A stretch of DNA of 64,000 bases from Dyella silvae (lineage in GTDB: Bacteria; Pseudomonadota; Gammaproteobacteria; Xanthomonadales; Rhodanobacteraceae). The stretch covers positions 1-64,000 of the forward strand of contig NZ_JAPJBQ010000001.1 of NCBI RefSeq assembly GCF_026421305.1. The letters are read 5' to 3'. Below the pieces are notes generated by a model. That model was not told the DNA's origin and did no database searches. It saw only the letters and a list, made by a program, of their open reading frames with translations. This document shows, one piece after another, positions 7,948-18,952 of the stretch. The translations under genes were made by a program, and so were the position numbers. Position 1 is the first letter of the stretch. Each line of letters starts with the position of its first letter.

Positions 7948-8856
7948 ATGGCCATGCTCGATCTGAACGATCTCTACTACTTCTCAGTACTGGCCGAGAA
8001 GCGAAGCTTCTCCGCCGCTGCCGAAGCAACCGGCGTGCCGAAAGCTACCTTGAGCCGGCGTCTCCAGGTGCTGGAACAGGAGCTTGGGTTGCGACTGGCC
8101 AACCGGACCACGCGCAAGTTCTCGCTGACAGAAGCCGGCGAGGAGTTTCAAGCACACTGTGAACGCGTGATGCAGGAAGTGCGCGCAGCCAGACAAACGG
8201 CGCAATTGCGCGTGCGGGAGCCGGCCGGGAGGATTCGCATGACCTGCGCTGCTGGAGTTGTCCGCATGGTGATGGCGGACATCATGCCCATCTTTCTCAA
8301 AACGTATCCAAAGATCGATGTGGAGCTGGTGACGACCAGTCGCTATGTGGACATCATCGAGGAAGGCTTCGACATCGCGCTTCGAAGTCACACCGCGCCG
8401 TTGCAAAGTTCAACACTCGTCGCGCGTGCTGTCGCCGACACGAGGATGATCCTCGTCGCAAGCCCCAAACTCTTCCCCAAGGGGTTGCCCAATGAGCCGA
8501 AGGATATCGAGGGAATGAGCGGCCTGCAGCTGCAACGGCGGGACACTCTGGATGTATGGAAACTAAGCAGAGAGGACGGTCTCTTGGCGAGCGTTCCATT
8601 TCATCGTCGCGTTCGTTGTGATGATGCGATGCTTATTCACGCCGCCGTGCTCGCGGGAGTTGGCGTCGCCGCATTGCCTACACCGCTATGCCGCGCCGAG
8701 CTTGCGGCTGGACTACTCGTACATGTATTGCCTCGCTGGCATGTGCCGCAAGGCACGTTAAGCCTTGTGCGTCCCTCGAAATCCGGCACGTCACCAGCCG
8801 TGCGGGCTATGGTCGACTTCTTGGTGGAGGTGCTACCGAAATACCTCAACGTTTGA
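7948..8856 (+). CDS. LysR-family transcription regulator
   Basis: 302 residues. The N-terminal winged helix-turn-helix is standard (LYYFSVLAEKRSFSAAAEA, then PKATLSRRLQVLEQELGLRL), followed by a LysR substrate-binding domain of the subgroup that reads GRIRMTCAAGVVR after the linker helix. The position next to two divergent methyltransferase genes suggests it controls them. An ATG six bases downstream (7954) is an equally good start. The effector cannot be read from the sequence. Confidence 0.9.
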   Translation: MAMLDLNDLYYFSVLAEKRSFSAAAEATGVPKATLSRRLQVLEQELGLRLANRTTRKFSLTEAGEEFQAHCERVMQEVRAARQTAQLRVREPAGRIRMTCAAGVVRMVMADIMPIFLKTYPKIDVELVTTSRYVDIIEEGFDIALRSHTAPLQSSTLVARAVADTRMILVASPKLFPKGLPNEPKDIEGMSGLQLQRRDTLDVWKLSREDGLLASVPFHRRVRCDDAMLIHAAVLAGVGVAALPTPLCRAELAAGLLVHVLPRWHVPQGTLSLVRPSKSGTSPAVRAMVDFLVEVLPKYLNV

Positions 8857-8876
8857 ATGCTGCGCGTCCAGCACTT

Positions 8877-8901
8877 GTCCGACTTCCGACCCGAAGCGGA
8901 C
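8877..8901. repeat. Dispersed palindrome, copy 4 with one inserted base
   Basis: GTCCGACTTCCGACCC followed by GAAGCGGAC; the extra A in the left arm distinguishes it from the copies at 691, 1309 and 1623. It follows the LysR gene by about 20 bases. Confidence 0.65.
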
Positions 8902-9016
8902 GCCGTAATAGACATGTGCGCCCTTGGCACGCCACCGGCGTAAGCTGTTCTTGCACGTCGGCCAGCCCAGGGGGCGGTGGCGTGGCGATAGCGTGTTGTC
9001 AGAGGAGGATCAGGCC

Positions 9017-9526
9017 ATGCGTCCTTGGGTGGTAGGCGGTTTCCTTTGCTGCATGGTGTTGTCCGCGTATGCGGGGGAGCCCGCCTCGGGGTTACTGGAT
9101 CCTCCCGTCATCAAGTTGTCTTTGGATGGCAAACCGGCGTATTCGCTGGATCGTGCGGCGTTGGCGGCGTTTCCACGAACGACGGTAAAGACCGCTGCCA
9201 ATGGCGAGCCACAGAGCGCGTGGCAGGGCGTGGCGCTTGAAGATATCGTCGAGCGCGTGTGCGTGGCTTCGGGTGATTCGTTATATGGGCGCGCGCTTGC
9301 CAGGTTTGTGCGCGTCACCGCGGCCAATGGTGCTCAGGTCGTTTTCAGTGCAGCCGAACTTGCGCCTGACTATGGGAAAACCGAGGTGATCCTCGCCGAT
9401 ACCAAGGATGGCAAGCCGCTGGAGCAGGGCGCACCCTTCAGGCTGGTCGTGCCTGGGGATAAGCGCACCGATCGCTGGATAAGTCATGTCACGGCGATCG
9501 AGGTGGTGGACGCATCCACACCGTAA
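9017..9526 (+). CDS. Periplasmic protein with oxidoreductase molybdopterin-binding fold
   Basis: 169 residues: signal peptide (VVGGFLCCMVLSAYA) then a single domain with LSLDGKPAYSLDRAALAAFP, WQGVALEDIVERV, and the ending RWISHVTAIEVVD, which resembles the sulfite-oxidase-type molybdopterin-binding domain (PF00174-like). The usual conserved cysteine that binds molybdenum is not evident (the only cysteine after the signal peptide is in RVCVASG), so it may not bind cofactor. It sits just before the formate dehydrogenase operon. AGGAGG precedes the ATG at 9017, which is why this start is preferred over upstream ones. Confidence 0.65.
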   Translation: MRPWVVGGFLCCMVLSAYAGEPASGLLDPPVIKLSLDGKPAYSLDRAALAAFPRTTVKTAANGEPQSAWQGVALEDIVERVCVASGDSLYGRALARFVRVTAANGAQVVFSAAELAPDYGKTEVILADTKDGKPLEQGAPFRLVVPGDKRTDRWISHVTAIEVVDASTP

Positions 9527-9700
9527 TGACGTTCGCGTACTTTGGGCACGCGCCGGCCCATGCCGAATACGGCGGCTTTCCATAAGAGGGGGCGGCGCGC
9601 GCTTCCTGGCCATTCGGCTGCCACCGGGATTCGCGAAGATGGCGTGAAACCGTGGGAATCCGGCCGCCGCTCCCGGCAATTTGTGCTACCTTTTTGACCA

Positions 9701-9724
9701 CGTGGCGGTGTCATTTCCGCCACG
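9701..9724. promoter_or_regulatory. Perfect inverted repeat upstream of formate dehydrogenase
   Basis: cgtggcgg-N8-ccgccacg, about 80 bases before the fdoG start codon, in a 276-base gap with no gene. It may be an operator or a hairpin in the 5' leader. The rest of the gap shows no other feature I can support. Confidence 0.4.
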
Positions 9725-9802
9725 GCCACGGAGATTTTCGAGCCACGTCCGCCGCCTAACCACCGGGCGGTATGTCCAGCCAGATTTCCCGGGAGCACGT
9801 CG

Positions 9803-12800
9803 ATGGCACTCACGCGCCGCGAGTTCATCAAACTCACCGGCCTGGGCTTGGCAGCATCAAGTCTGGGCATGCTCGGCTTTGGGGCTTCCGGGGTGGCGCA
9901 AGCCGCCGCCGTTCGGCCCTTCAAACTCTCCCGAGCCACAGAGACGCGCAACACCTGCACTTATTGCTCGGTCGCCTGCGGCATTCTGATCTACAGCATG
10001 GGTGACGGCGCCAAGAATGCGCGCTCCAACATCATTCATATCGAGGGCGACCCGGACCATCCGGTGAATCGCGGCACGCTGTGCCCCAAGGGCTCGGCGC
10101 TGCTCGATGTGGTGCATGCGCCCACGCGCCTTAAGGTGCCACGCTATCGGCCGCCGGGCGGAACGGAGTTCAAGGATGTTTCCTGGGACTTCGCGCTCGA
10201 CCGCATCGCACGGCTGATGAAGGACGATCGCGACAAAAACTTCATCGCCAAGAACGCTGCCGGCACCACCGTCAACCGCTGGACCAGCGTGGGTATGTTG
10301 GCGGCGTCGGCATCGTCCAGCGAAACCTCGTACCTCACGTGGAAGGTGGTGCGCTCTCTCGGCATGGTGGTGTTCGACAACCAGGCGCGTGTCTGACACG
10401 GACCGACGGTGGCCAGTCTGGCCCCATCATTCGGTCGCGGTGCGATGACCAACACCTGGCAGGACATCAAGAACGCCAATGTCGTGATTGTGATGGGTGG
10501 CAACGCCGCCGAAGCACATCCGTGCGGTTTCAAATGGGTGATCGAGGCAAAGATCGAGAACGGCGCCAAGCTCGTCGTGGTCGATCCGCGCTTTACGCGC
10601 ACGGCGTCGGTGGCCGATTACTACGCGCCCATCCGTCCGGGCACAGACATCGCGTTCCTTAGTGGCGTGATGCGCTACCTGCTGGAGAAGGATGCCATCC
10701 AGCACGAATACGTACGCGCATACACCAATGCGAGCCTGATCGTGAAGGATGGATTCACGTTCACGGACGGCCTTTTCAGCGGCTACAACGAGGACACACA
10801 AACCTACGACAGGTCGAGCTGGGACTATGAGCTGGACAAGGACGGCTTCGCCAAGGCCGACGACACCTGGCAGGACCCGCGCTGCGTCATCAACCTGCTC
10901 AAGCAGCACGTGTCCCGCTACACGCCGGAGATGGTGTCGCGTATCTGCGGCACGCCACAGGACAAGTTCCTGCACGTGTGCGAGCTGATCGCCAGCACGG
11001 CCGCGCCAGACAAGGCGATGACGAGCCTGTTTGCGCTGGGTTGGACGCAACACTCGGTGGGCGCGCAGAACATCCGCAGCATGGCGATGGTGCAGTTGCT
11101 GCTTGGCAACATCGGCGTCGCGGGCGGTGGCATGAACGCCTTGCGCGGGCACTCCAACATCCAGGGGTTGACCGACGTCGGTTTGCTGTCCAACCAGATG
11201 CCGGGCTACATGAACCTGCCCACCGACAAGGAAACCGACTTCGACGTTTACATGTCGACGCGGCAGTTCAAGCCGTTGCGCCCTGGTCAGATCAGCTACT
11301 ACCAGAACACCCGCAAGCTGTTCGTGAGCTTCATGAAGGCGCTGTATGGCGACGCCGCCACGCAGGAGAGCAACTGGGCTTACGACTGGCTGCCGAAGCT
11401 CGACATACCGCTGTACGACATCATCAAGGCGTTCGAGATGATGAACAACGGGCAGATGACCGGTTACATCTGTCAGGGCTTCAATCCGCTGCAGGCGTTT
11501 CCTGATCGCGGCAAGATCCGCCGCGGCCTGAGCAAGCTGAAATTCCTGGTCACCATGGATCCGCTGGACACGGAGACTTCGCGCTTCTGGCAGGACTTCG
11601 GCCCGCAGAACCCGGCCAACTCCGCTGAAATTCAAACCGAAGTGTTCCAGTTGCCGGTGACGTGTTTTGCCGAGGAAAACGGCTCGCTGGTCAATTCCGC
11701 GCGCTGGCTGCAGTGGCACTGGAAGGCGGCCGATGGCCCGGGCAAGTCCATGTCGGACATCTGGATCATGAGCGGCATCTTCCATCGCCTGCGCGAGCTG
11801 TATCGCAAGGAAGGTGGTGCATTCCCCGATCCGCTGCTCAACCTGACATGGAAGTACACCGATCCCATCAGTCCCGATCCGGAAGAACTGGCCAAGGAAA
11901 TGAATGGCCGCGCGCTGGCCGATCTCACCGACCCGGCCAGCGGTGCAGTGACCAAGGCTGGCACGTTGCTGGATGGCTTCGGGCAATTGCGTGACGACGG
12001 CACCACGTCGTCCGGCTGCTGGATCTTCTCCGGTTGCTTCACCGAGAAGGGCAACCAGATGGCCAGACGCGACGCCACCGATCCGCGCGAGCAGGGCATT
12101 GCGCCGAACTGGGCGTGGGCCTGGCCGGCCAACCGGCGCATTCTCTACAACCGCGCCAGCGCCGATCCGTCAGGTAAGCCGTGGAACCCGGCCAAGCCGG
12201 TCATTTCCTGGAACGGCACGCGCTGGGTGGGCATCGACGTGCCCGACTACACACCCACGCTGGATCCATCGAAGGGTGTCAGTCCGTTCATCATGAACGA
12301 CGAAGGCCTGGGCCGCCTGTTTGCGCGCAAGCTGATGGCGGAAGGGCCGTTCCCCGAGCATTACGAGCCGCTGGAATCGCCGGTGGAAAACCTGCTGCAT
12401 CCCAAGGTGAAGAACAACCCGGCGGCCCGTGTGTTCCCCGGCGACCGCGCGGCGTTTGGCAGTCCGGACAAGTTCCCGTATGTGGCCACCACCTATCGCC
12501 TCACCGAGCACTTCCACTACTGGACCAAGCATGGGCTGATGAACGCGATCCTCCAGCCGGAGGAGTTCATCGAGATCGGCGAGGTGCTGGCCAAGGAGAA
12601 GGGCATCGAGCAGGGCGGCTGGGTGAAGGTGACGTCCAAGCGTGGCGTGGTGGTGTGCAAGGCGTATGTGACCAAGCGCATCAAGCCGCTCTCGGTGGAT
12701 GGCAAGCCCACGCACGTGATCGGCGTGCCGATCCACTGGGGCTTCACCGGACAGGCAAGAAAGGGATACGGCGCCAACACGCTGACGCCGTCGGTAGGTG

Positions 12801-12877
12801 ACGCGAACACGCAGACGCCGGAGTTCAAGGCGTTCCTCGTCAACGTCGAAAAGACCAGCGCACCGGTCGCGGCCTGA
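9803..12877 (+). CDS. fdoG: Formate dehydrogenase alpha subunit, selenoprotein
   Basis: 1024 residues read through an in-frame TGA at 10394-10396, residue 198, which encodes selenocysteine. The context [15 protein letters not shown] is the active-site signature of FdnG/FdoG, the SECIS hairpin follows at once, and selA, selB, selC and selD are all nearby. The N-terminus has a Tat signal ([14 protein letters not shown]) and the [4Fe-4S] motif C52-x2-C55-x3-C59 with a fourth Cys in TLCPKG. The protein oxidises formate at a bis-MGD molybdenum centre in the periplasm and passes electrons to the beta subunit. FdnG (nitrate-linked) and FdoG cannot be told apart by eye; the symbol is the closest choice. 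A pipeline ignoring Sec would split it at 10396. Confidence 0.95.
10401..10436 (+). promoter_or_regulatory. Bacterial SECIS element for UGA decoding
   Basis: Begins four bases after the Sec codon. Outer stem gaccga (10401-10406) pairs with tcggtc (10431-10436). The inner stem 10408-10414 pairs with 10420-10425, leaves T10410 bulged, and closes on the loop AGTCT. The bulged U and the G-U in the apical loop are the SelB contacts known from E. coli fdhF and fdnG; the loop is one base shorter than theirs. Confidence 0.9.
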
Positions 12878-12887
12878 GGACATAGCC

Positions 12888-13805
12888 ATGTCAGATCTGC
12901 AATCGCAAGACTATGTCCGCCGCTCCGCATCGACGATGACGCCTCCGTCGGCGCGGAGTCACGAGGAGCAGGTGGCCAAGCTGATCGATGTCAGCCGCTG
13001 CATTGGCTGCAAGGCGTGCCAGACGGCGTGCATGGAGTGGAATGATCTGCGGCCGGAAATCGGTCACTTCGAAGGGACCTATCAAAACCCTGCGGATCTT
13101 GGGCCCAGCGTGTGGACCCTGATGAAGTTCGCCGAGTACGAGAACGAGCAGGGCAACCTTGAGTGGCTGATCCGCAAGGACGGTTGCATGCACTGCGAGG
13201 ATCCAGGCTGCCTCAAAGCCTGCCCGGCACCCGGTGCCATCGTGCAGTACGCCAATGGCATCGTGGATTTCATCAGCGACAAATGCATCGGCTGCGGCTA
13301 CTGCGTGAAAGGCTGCCCGTTCGATATTCCGCGCATCAGCAAGACCGACCACAAGTCGTACAAGTGCACCCTTTGCTCAGATCGCGTTACGGTCGGGCTG
13401 GAGCCGGCTTGCGTTAAAGCATGCCCCACCGGCGCCATCATGTTCGGCTCCAAGGCCGACATGACGCATCAGGCCGAGGAACGCATCATCGATCTGAAAT
13501 CGCGCGGCTTTGAAAAAGCTGGCCTGTATGACCCGGCGGAAGTCGGCGGCACGCACGTCATGTACGTGCTGCATCACGCGGACAAACCATCGTTGTACTC
13601 AGGGCTGCCCGACAAACCGCAGATCAGCCCGATGGTGACGGTGTGGAAAGGCATCGTGAAGCCACTTGCTATGGTGGGTGTAGCGATGGCCGCGTTGGCG
13701 GGCTTGTTCCACTGGGTGGCCGAAGGCCCGAACGAGGTAACCGAAGCAGACGAGGCGGAAGGCGAGCGCGTTCTGCGCGAATCGGAAACGGAGAAGTCAT
13801 CATGA
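12888..13805 (+). CDS. fdoH: Formate dehydrogenase beta subunit, iron-sulfur
   Basis: 305 residues with four groups of cysteines for [4Fe-4S] clusters: [35 protein letters not shown] and CTLCSDRV with a later CVKAC. A single membrane helix near the C-terminus (about residues 258-277, [17 protein letters not shown]) anchors it. It carries electrons from fdoG to the cytochrome b subunit. It starts 10 bases after fdoG and overlaps fdoI by four bases (ATGA), so the three are one operon. The start at 12888 fits the FdnH/FdoH N-terminus. Confidence 0.95.
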   Translation: MSDLQSQDYVRRSASTMTPPSARSHEEQVAKLIDVSRCIGCKACQTACMEWNDLRPEIGHFEGTYQNPADLGPSVWTLMKFAEYENEQGNLEWLIRKDGCMHCEDPGCLKACPAPGAIVQYANGIVDFISDKCIGCGYCVKGCPFDIPRISKTDHKSYKCTLCSDRVTVGLEPACVKACPTGAIMFGSKADMTHQAEERIIDLKSRGFEKAGLYDPAEVGGTHVMYVLHHADKPSLYSGLPDKPQISPMVTVWKGIVKPLAMVGVAMAALAGLFHWVAEGPNEVTEADEAEGERVLRESETEKSS

Positions 13806-14461
13806 GCGCGTCGAAGACCGTGATCACCCGGTACACCACGCTCAACCGGGTCAACCACTGGATCAATGCCATCTGCTTTGTGGTGATGGTGCTGTCGGGC
13901 TTGTCGATGTTCCATCCGATGTTGTTCTTCCTGTCCGGCCTGTTCGGCGGCGGGCAATGGACGCGGGCGATGCATCCGTGGGTGGGTATCGCGCTGTTGA
14001 TCAGTTACTCCGGTCTGGTCGTGCAGTTCTGGCGTGAGAATATCTGGCGCAAAGAGGACTTCGCCTGGTTGAAAGCGGCGCAGTTTGTGATGGTCAATGA
14101 AGAAGAACATGCGCCGCCGGTCGGTTGTAACAATGCGGGTCAGAAGCTGGTGTTCTGGTCGATGACCTTGCTGATCCCGGTGCTGTTTCTCACCGGCCTG
14201 GTGATCTGGGAGGTGTATTTCGGCGAATCCACGCCGATTCCTGTGCAACGCGCCGCCGTGCTGATCCACAGCTTCGCGGCGATCGCGGCGATCATTGTGT
14301 GGATCGTCCATGTGTATGCGGCGATCTGGGTGCGCGATTCCATGCGTGCCATGACGCAGGGCTATGTGACGCCGGGATGGGCGTGGCGTCACCATCGCAA
14401 ATGGCTGGAGGAGCTGGCGTCTGGTCAGCATGGCAAAAACATCATCAGGAAGCGTCCGTGA
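13802..14461 (+). CDS. fdoI: Formate dehydrogenase gamma subunit, cytochrome b556
   Basis: 219 residues with four hydrophobic segments and histidines suited to haem b ligation ([44 protein letters not shown]). The RVNHW opening is typical of FdnI/FdoI. It hands electrons to the quinone pool in the inner membrane. ATGA overlap with fdoH at its start and GTGA overlap with fdhE at its end show tight translational coupling. Confidence 0.95.
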   Translation: MSASKTVITRYTTLNRVNHWINAICFVVMVLSGLSMFHPMLFFLSGLFGGGQWTRAMHPWVGIALLISYSGLVVQFWRENIWRKEDFAWLKAAQFVMVNEEEHAPPVGCNNAGQKLVFWSMTLLIPVLFLTGLVIWEVYFGESTPIPVQRAAVLIHSFAAIAAIIVWIVHVYAAIWVRDSMRAMTQGYVTPGWAWRHHRKWLEELASGQHGKNIIRKRP

Positions 14462-15408
14462 GGCAGGCCGAAGCTCCACCCGACAGCAAATGGACCGGGC
14501 CGTCGCACGCGGGCGTCAAATCACCCGATCCGATTCTTCTCGCCGATCCTGCCAAACGCTTTGCGGCGACCGCGCAACGGCTGGAACAACTGGCTGCCGG
14601 GCATCCGCTGGAACCCTGGTTGCGCTTTATGGCCACGTTGGCCTGGGCGCAGCATGCGACGGCCACTACGCTCGCTCCCGCCACGGCGCTCAGTGCAGAG
14701 GCGGTAGCGCAAGCCGTCGATGCGCGTTTGCCGCCGCTGGCGGCGGATGGTCATCGCCGCGACGCGTCGTGGCGCGAAGGACTCGCCTTGCTGCTCGAAC
14801 GCATCGACAGCCACGCGCTACCCCTTGCTGCGCAGGAGGCCGTGGAGCAATTGCGGCGCAGCGATGCTGCGACGCTTGACCAGCTGGCCGATCAGTTTCT
14901 GCGTGGAAGCGTGGCGACGCTGGATGCGGGTGCGGCCGTCTTCGTGGCCGCGGCTCTGCAGGTCTATTTCACCTGCGCCGCGGCGCAGTTCAGGGCCGAC
15001 GACTTGCGGTTGCTCGAAGAGCGCGGGCTCTGCCCTTGTTGTGGCTCGCCTTCTGTAACCGGCGTCATCACGGCCACTGGTGTCACCCCGGGTACCCGCT
15101 ATCTGTATTGCTCGCTGTGCTCGACGGCGTGGAACCATGTGCGCGCCGTGTGCATCACCTGCGGCGGTACGCGCCAGCTGCTTCTGCAAGGCATCGAAGG
15201 CGATGCTGGCCTGATCAAGGCTGAGACCTGCGGCGACTGCCACACCTACGCCAAGCTGCTTTACCCGCTTCGCGACATGCAGGCCGATCCCTATGCGGAC
15301 GATCTCGCCTCGCTGGGCCTCGACCTGCTGGTTGCCGAGGAGGGTTTCGCTCGCCACGCGCCGAATCCGCTGCTGCTGATGGGTGATAGCGAAGCCGTGG
15401 CGGAATAA
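14458..15408 (+). CDS. fdhE: Formate dehydrogenase accessory protein FdhE
   Basis: 316 residues from a GTG start that overlaps the fdoI stop (GTGA). The C-terminal half has the four rubredoxin-like cysteine pairs of FdhE: CPCCGSP, CSLCSTAW, CITCGG and CGDCH. FdhE is needed for activity of respiratory formate dehydrogenases and interacts with the alpha subunit in the cytoplasm. The N-terminal half is helical and Ala-rich, as in the family. An upstream in-frame ATG would overlap fdoI heavily and is rejected. Confidence 0.9.
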   Translation: MRQAEAPPDSKWTGPSHAGVKSPDPILLADPAKRFAATAQRLEQLAAGHPLEPWLRFMATLAWAQHATATTLAPATALSAEAVAQAVDARLPPLAADGHRRDASWREGLALLLERIDSHALPLAAQEAVEQLRRSDAATLDQLADQFLRGSVATLDAGAAVFVAAALQVYFTCAAAQFRADDLRLLEERGLCPCCGSPSVTGVITATGVTPGTRYLYCSLCSTAWNHVRAVCITCGGTRQLLLQGIEGDAGLIKAETCGDCHTYAKLLYPLRDMQADPYADDLASLGLDLLVAEEGFARHAPNPLLLMGDSEAVAE

Positions 15409-15527
15409 GACCCGCCAAAACCGGCGCTTGCCTTGACCTTGCGCCGTACACCCAGCAGCATAAGGGCCATCAAGTTTCCATCGCCGAACTCCCAAATTGC
15501 CGTCTGGGCGTCCAGCGGTGTCAGTGG

Positions 15528-16961
15528 ATGAGCGCCATGGCCGAACCCGAGGTCAACGTCCTTCGCCATCTGCCTGCGGTTGCTGCCGTGCTGGCGACCC
15601 GTGAGGGGGCGTTGCTGGTGGAGCGCTACGGCCACGTCATGGTCACCCACGCCATTCGCCAGGTCATAGACGATGCGCGTGATGTGTTGCGCACGGCGCC
15701 TTCTGCCGTACCTGACGTCACCGAGCTGGCGCAACAAGCCCAGCGCCTGCTCGATGCGCAGATGCCGGGCCTGCGTCCGCTGTTCAATCTCACCGGTGTG
15801 GTGCTGCATACTAATCTCGGCCGCGCCGTGCTGGCCGAAGCGGCGGTCGACGCCGCGGTGCAGGCGATGCGCCACGCCGTAGCGCTGGAATACGACCTTG
15901 CCAACGGCACGCGCGGTGAACGCGACGACCATCTGCGGGCGCTGCTCTGTGAATTGACCGGTGCCGAAGACGCCACCGTGGTCAACAACAACGCCGCGGC
16001 CGTGCTGCTCTGCCTCAACACCTTCGCGCTGGGCCGCGAGGCGGTGGTGTCGCGTGGCGAACTGATCGAGATCGGTGGCGCCTTTCGCATGCCGGACATC
16101 ATGGCGCGGGCTGGCGCACGCATGGTCGAGGTAGGCACCACCAATCGCACGCATGCCGCCGACTACCGCAACGCCTTCAACGAGCACACGGGTCTCGTGC
16201 TCAAGGTGCATACGTCGAACTACCGCATCCAGGGATTCACGGCGGACGTCGCCGCGAGCGAGTTGGCGCACATGGCCAGAGCCGCTGGCGTGCCACTGTT
16301 GAACGATCTGGGCTCCGGCAGCCTCGTGGATCTCTCCCGCTACGGGCTTGCCAGGGAACCTACGGTGCGAGAGGCCGTGGCCGAAGGCGCGCAGCTGGTC
16401 ACCTTTTCCGGCGACAAGTTGCTGGGCGGTCCGCAGACAGGATTCATCGTGGGCGATCACGCGTTGATCGAGCAGATCAACCGCAATCCACTGAAACGTG
16501 CGCTGCGCGTGGACAAGCTTCGGTTGGCCGCCGTGGAGGCAACGCTCAAACTCTATCGTGACCCTGACCGTCTTGCCGAACGCCTGCCCACGTTGCGTTT
16601 TCTGGCGCGCAGCAAGGCCGATATCGAAGCGCAGGCTCGCCGCCTGCAAGCGGGCGTGGCCGAAGCGCTTGGCAGTGCATTCGTGGTTGAGGTGGGGGAT
16701 TGCCTCAGTCAGATCGGGTCCGGCTCACTGCCGACGGATACACTCGCCAGTACCGCGTTGCTCATCCATCCGCGTGGCAGCCAGCGCAGGCTGGAAGCGT
16801 TGGCTGCGTCGTTGCGCACGCTGCCACGACCCATCATCGGACGTATCGCCGATGGCGCCCTGCATCTGGATCTTCGCTGTCTGGCCGAAGCGGACGAGGC
16901 TCTCTTTTTGACCACATGGACGCAGCTCGACATCAGTGATCTGGCTGCGCGTCATCCATGA
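15528..16961 (+). CDS. selA: L-seryl-tRNA(Sec) selenium transferase
   Basis: 477 residues, close to the usual 460. It converts Ser-tRNA(Sec) to Sec-tRNA(Sec) using selenophosphate. The PLP lysine lies in TFSGDKLLGGPQTG at about residue 297; LTGVVLHTNLGRA and VNNNAAAVLLCLN are family signatures. A 119-base gap separates it from fdhE. The stop overlaps the selB start by four bases (ATGA), so the two are co-translated. ATG 15537 (MAEPEV) is an alternative start with little effect. Confidence 0.95.
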   Translation: MSAMAEPEVNVLRHLPAVAAVLATREGALLVERYGHVMVTHAIRQVIDDARDVLRTAPSAVPDVTELAQQAQRLLDAQMPGLRPLFNLTGVVLHTNLGRAVLAEAAVDAAVQAMRHAVALEYDLANGTRGERDDHLRALLCELTGAEDATVVNNNAAAVLLCLNTFALGREAVVSRGELIEIGGAFRMPDIMARAGARMVEVGTTNRTHAADYRNAFNEHTGLVLKVHTSNYRIQGFTADVAASELAHMARAAGVPLLNDLGSGSLVDLSRYGLAREPTVREAVAEGAQLVTFSGDKLLGGPQTGFIVGDHALIEQINRNPLKRALRVDKLRLAAVEATLKLYRDPDRLAERLPTLRFLARSKADIEAQARRLQAGVAEALGSAFVVEVGDCLSQIGSGSLPTDTLASTALLIHPRGSQRRLEALAASLRTLPRPIIGRIADGALHLDLRCLAEADEALFLTTWTQLDISDLAARHP

Positions 16962-18952
16962 TTGTCGGCACCGCGGGCCATATCGATCATGGCAAGACCG
17001 CGCTGGTCAAAGCGTTGACCGGCGTTGATGCCGATCGCCTGAAGGAAGAAAAGGCGCGTGGCATCACCATCGATCTGGGGTTCGCGTATCTGCCATTGGA
17101 CGATGGCTCCGTGCTCGGCTTCGTCGATGTGCCCGGACATGAGCGATTTGTACACACCATGGTGGCCGGTGCCAGTGGCATCGATGTGGCCTTGCTGGTG
17201 GTGGCAGCGGACGACGGCGTCATGCCGCAAACGCTCGAACATGTGGCGATTCTGGATCTGTTGCGGATCAGGCGCGGCCTGATCGCGCTGACCAAGGCCG
17301 ATCTGGCGACACCGTCACGATTGACCGAAGTAACAACGGAGATTCGTCAAGCAATAGCGGGCACCGTGCTCGAGGGCGCCGATATCCTGCCGGTGTCGTC
17401 AACCACGGGCTCCGGTATTGACGCATTGCGCGATCGGCTCGCCCGCGAAGCGCATGCATTGGGCGAGCGCGCTGCCGATGGCCGCTTTCGTCTTGCCGTG
17501 GATCGCGTGTTCACCCTGACCGGTATTGGCGTGGTGGTGACCGGCACCGTGCTATCCGGCGAAGTGCGCGTGAAGGATGCCGTGCGGCTGAGCCCGTCCG
17601 GGCTCACGGCGCGTGTGCGTTCGCTGCATGCACAGAACCGTCCGGTCGAGCGTGGACGGGCAGGGGACCGTTGCGCGCTCAACCTCACCGGCGAAGGCAT
17701 AGCAAAAGATACGATTCGTCGCGGCGACATGGTGGTCGATGCGCTCCTGCATGCGCCCACTGACCGGATCGATGCTCGTCTGCGCCTTCTTCCGGGTGAA
17801 TCCCGATCGGTGGGGCAATGGTTTCCGGCCCGGCTGCATCATGGCGCCGCCGAAACCGGTGCTCGTGTCGTCGTGCTCGATGGTGACAAGCTGCTACCGG
17901 GCCACACTGCAGATGTGCAACTGGTACTGGATCGGCCGATTGCCACCGCTGCGCTGGATCCTTTCGTATTGCGTGATGTCTCCGCGCGACGCACCATCGG
18001 TGGTGGTCAGTTCATCGATCTGCATCCGCCGGCGCGTCAACGCCGTACCGCCGAACGCAAGGCTCAACGTGCCGCACTGGCTATCGCTGATCCGCAAGAG
18101 GCGTTTGCCGCCTTACTCGACACGCCGCCATTCGCCTGGAATCTTTCTGCCTTCGCCCGGGATCGCGCGTTGTCCGCAACGAGTAGCGATGACCTGGTAT
18201 CAGCCCTTGCACCGGTGACCTTCGATCTCGACGAAGGGCGCATGGCTGTCAGCCCAGTGCATTGGCGAAGCTTTGTTGCGGATGTACTTCAGCGCCTCCA
18301 GAACTTCCACGCCATCTGCCCCGACCTGCAGGGCATGGGGCGGGAACGATTGCGGCTTGCGTTGTCGCTCCGGCTTCCTTCCGTGGCCTTTGCGTTGGCG
18401 CTGCAGCATGCGGACCTTGCGGGCCAGGTGGTACGCGATGGTGCCTTTGTGCGGCTCGCCAGCCATTCGTTGCAACTGAGTCCGGAGCGCGAGGCGTTGT
18501 GGCAGACGGTCGCGCCGTTACTAGGTGACGATGTTCGATTCCGCCCGCCACGCGTGCGCGACATCGCCGGGACACTGGCGCGTTCGGAGCAGGACATCAG
18601 ACAGTTGCTGAAATTCGCGGCTCGTCTGGGGCTGGTCGATGAAGTGGCACACGATCATTACTTTCTTCGCACAACCACGCATGAGATGGTGCTGATTGCT
18701 GCGGATATCGCAGTCCATGCCCCCGATGGCCGCTTTACCGCCGCGCAGTTTCGCGACCGTCTCGACAATGGCCGAAAAGTAGCCATCCAGATCCTTGAAT
18801 TTTTTGATCGGCAGGGTGTTACGCTCAACCGCGGTACCTTGCGCAGCATTCAGGCGCGTTATCTCGATTTGTTCGGTGCTGCTTCCGCTGCATCTGCAGT
18901 ACATGGAAGAGAATCGTCTCCGGTGGGGCGTCCGGACTTCAAATCCGGGTGA
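16958..18952 (+). CDS. selB: Selenocysteine-specific elongation factor
   Basis: 664 residues. G-domain motifs: [14 protein letters not shown] (P-loop), the switch region [20 protein letters not shown] and TKAD. Domains II and III follow and then the C-terminal winged-helix repeats that bind SECIS RNA; the last reads ARYLDLFG. SelB brings Sec-tRNA(Sec) to the ribosome at UGA codons such as the one in fdoG. The stop codon lies 48 bases inside the tRNA-Sec gene, so the last 15 or so residues ([15 protein letters not shown]) are encoded by tRNA sequence and are unlikely to be structurally important. Confidence 0.95.
   Translation: MIVGTAGHIDHGKTALVKALTGVDADRLKEEKARGITIDLGFAYLPLDDGSVLGFVDVPGHERFVHTMVAGASGIDVALLVVAADDGVMPQTLEHVAILDLLRIRRGLIALTKADLATPSRLTEVTTEIRQAIAGTVLEGADILPVSSTTGSGIDALRDRLAREAHALGERAADGRFRLAVDRVFTLTGIGVVVTGTVLSGEVRVKDAVRLSPSGLTARVRSLHAQNRPVERGRAGDRCALNLTGEGIAKDTIRRGDMVVDALLHAPTDRIDARLRLLPGESRSVGQWFPARLHHGAAETGARVVVLDGDKLLPGHTADVQLVLDRPIATAALDPFVLRDVSARRTIGGGQFIDLHPPARQRRTAERKAQRAALAIADPQEAFAALLDTPPFAWNLSAFARDRALSATSSDDLVSALAPVTFDLDEGRMAVSPVHWRSFVADVLQRLQNFHAICPDLQGMGRERLRLALSLRLPSVAFALALQHADLAGQVVRDGAFVRLASHSLQLSPEREALWQTVAPLLGDDVRFRPPRVRDIAGTLARSEQDIRQLLKFAARLGLVDEVAHDHYFLRTTTHEMVLIAADIAVHAPDGRFTAAQFRDRLDNGRKVAIQILEFFDRQGVTLNRGTLRSIQARYLDLFGAASAASAVHGRESSPVGRPDFKSG

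Noticed and set aside
9803-10396. fdoG as a frameshifted or nonsense pseudogene
   Set aside because: The TGA is at the exact Sec position, has a SECIS, and the complete sel machinery is next to it.
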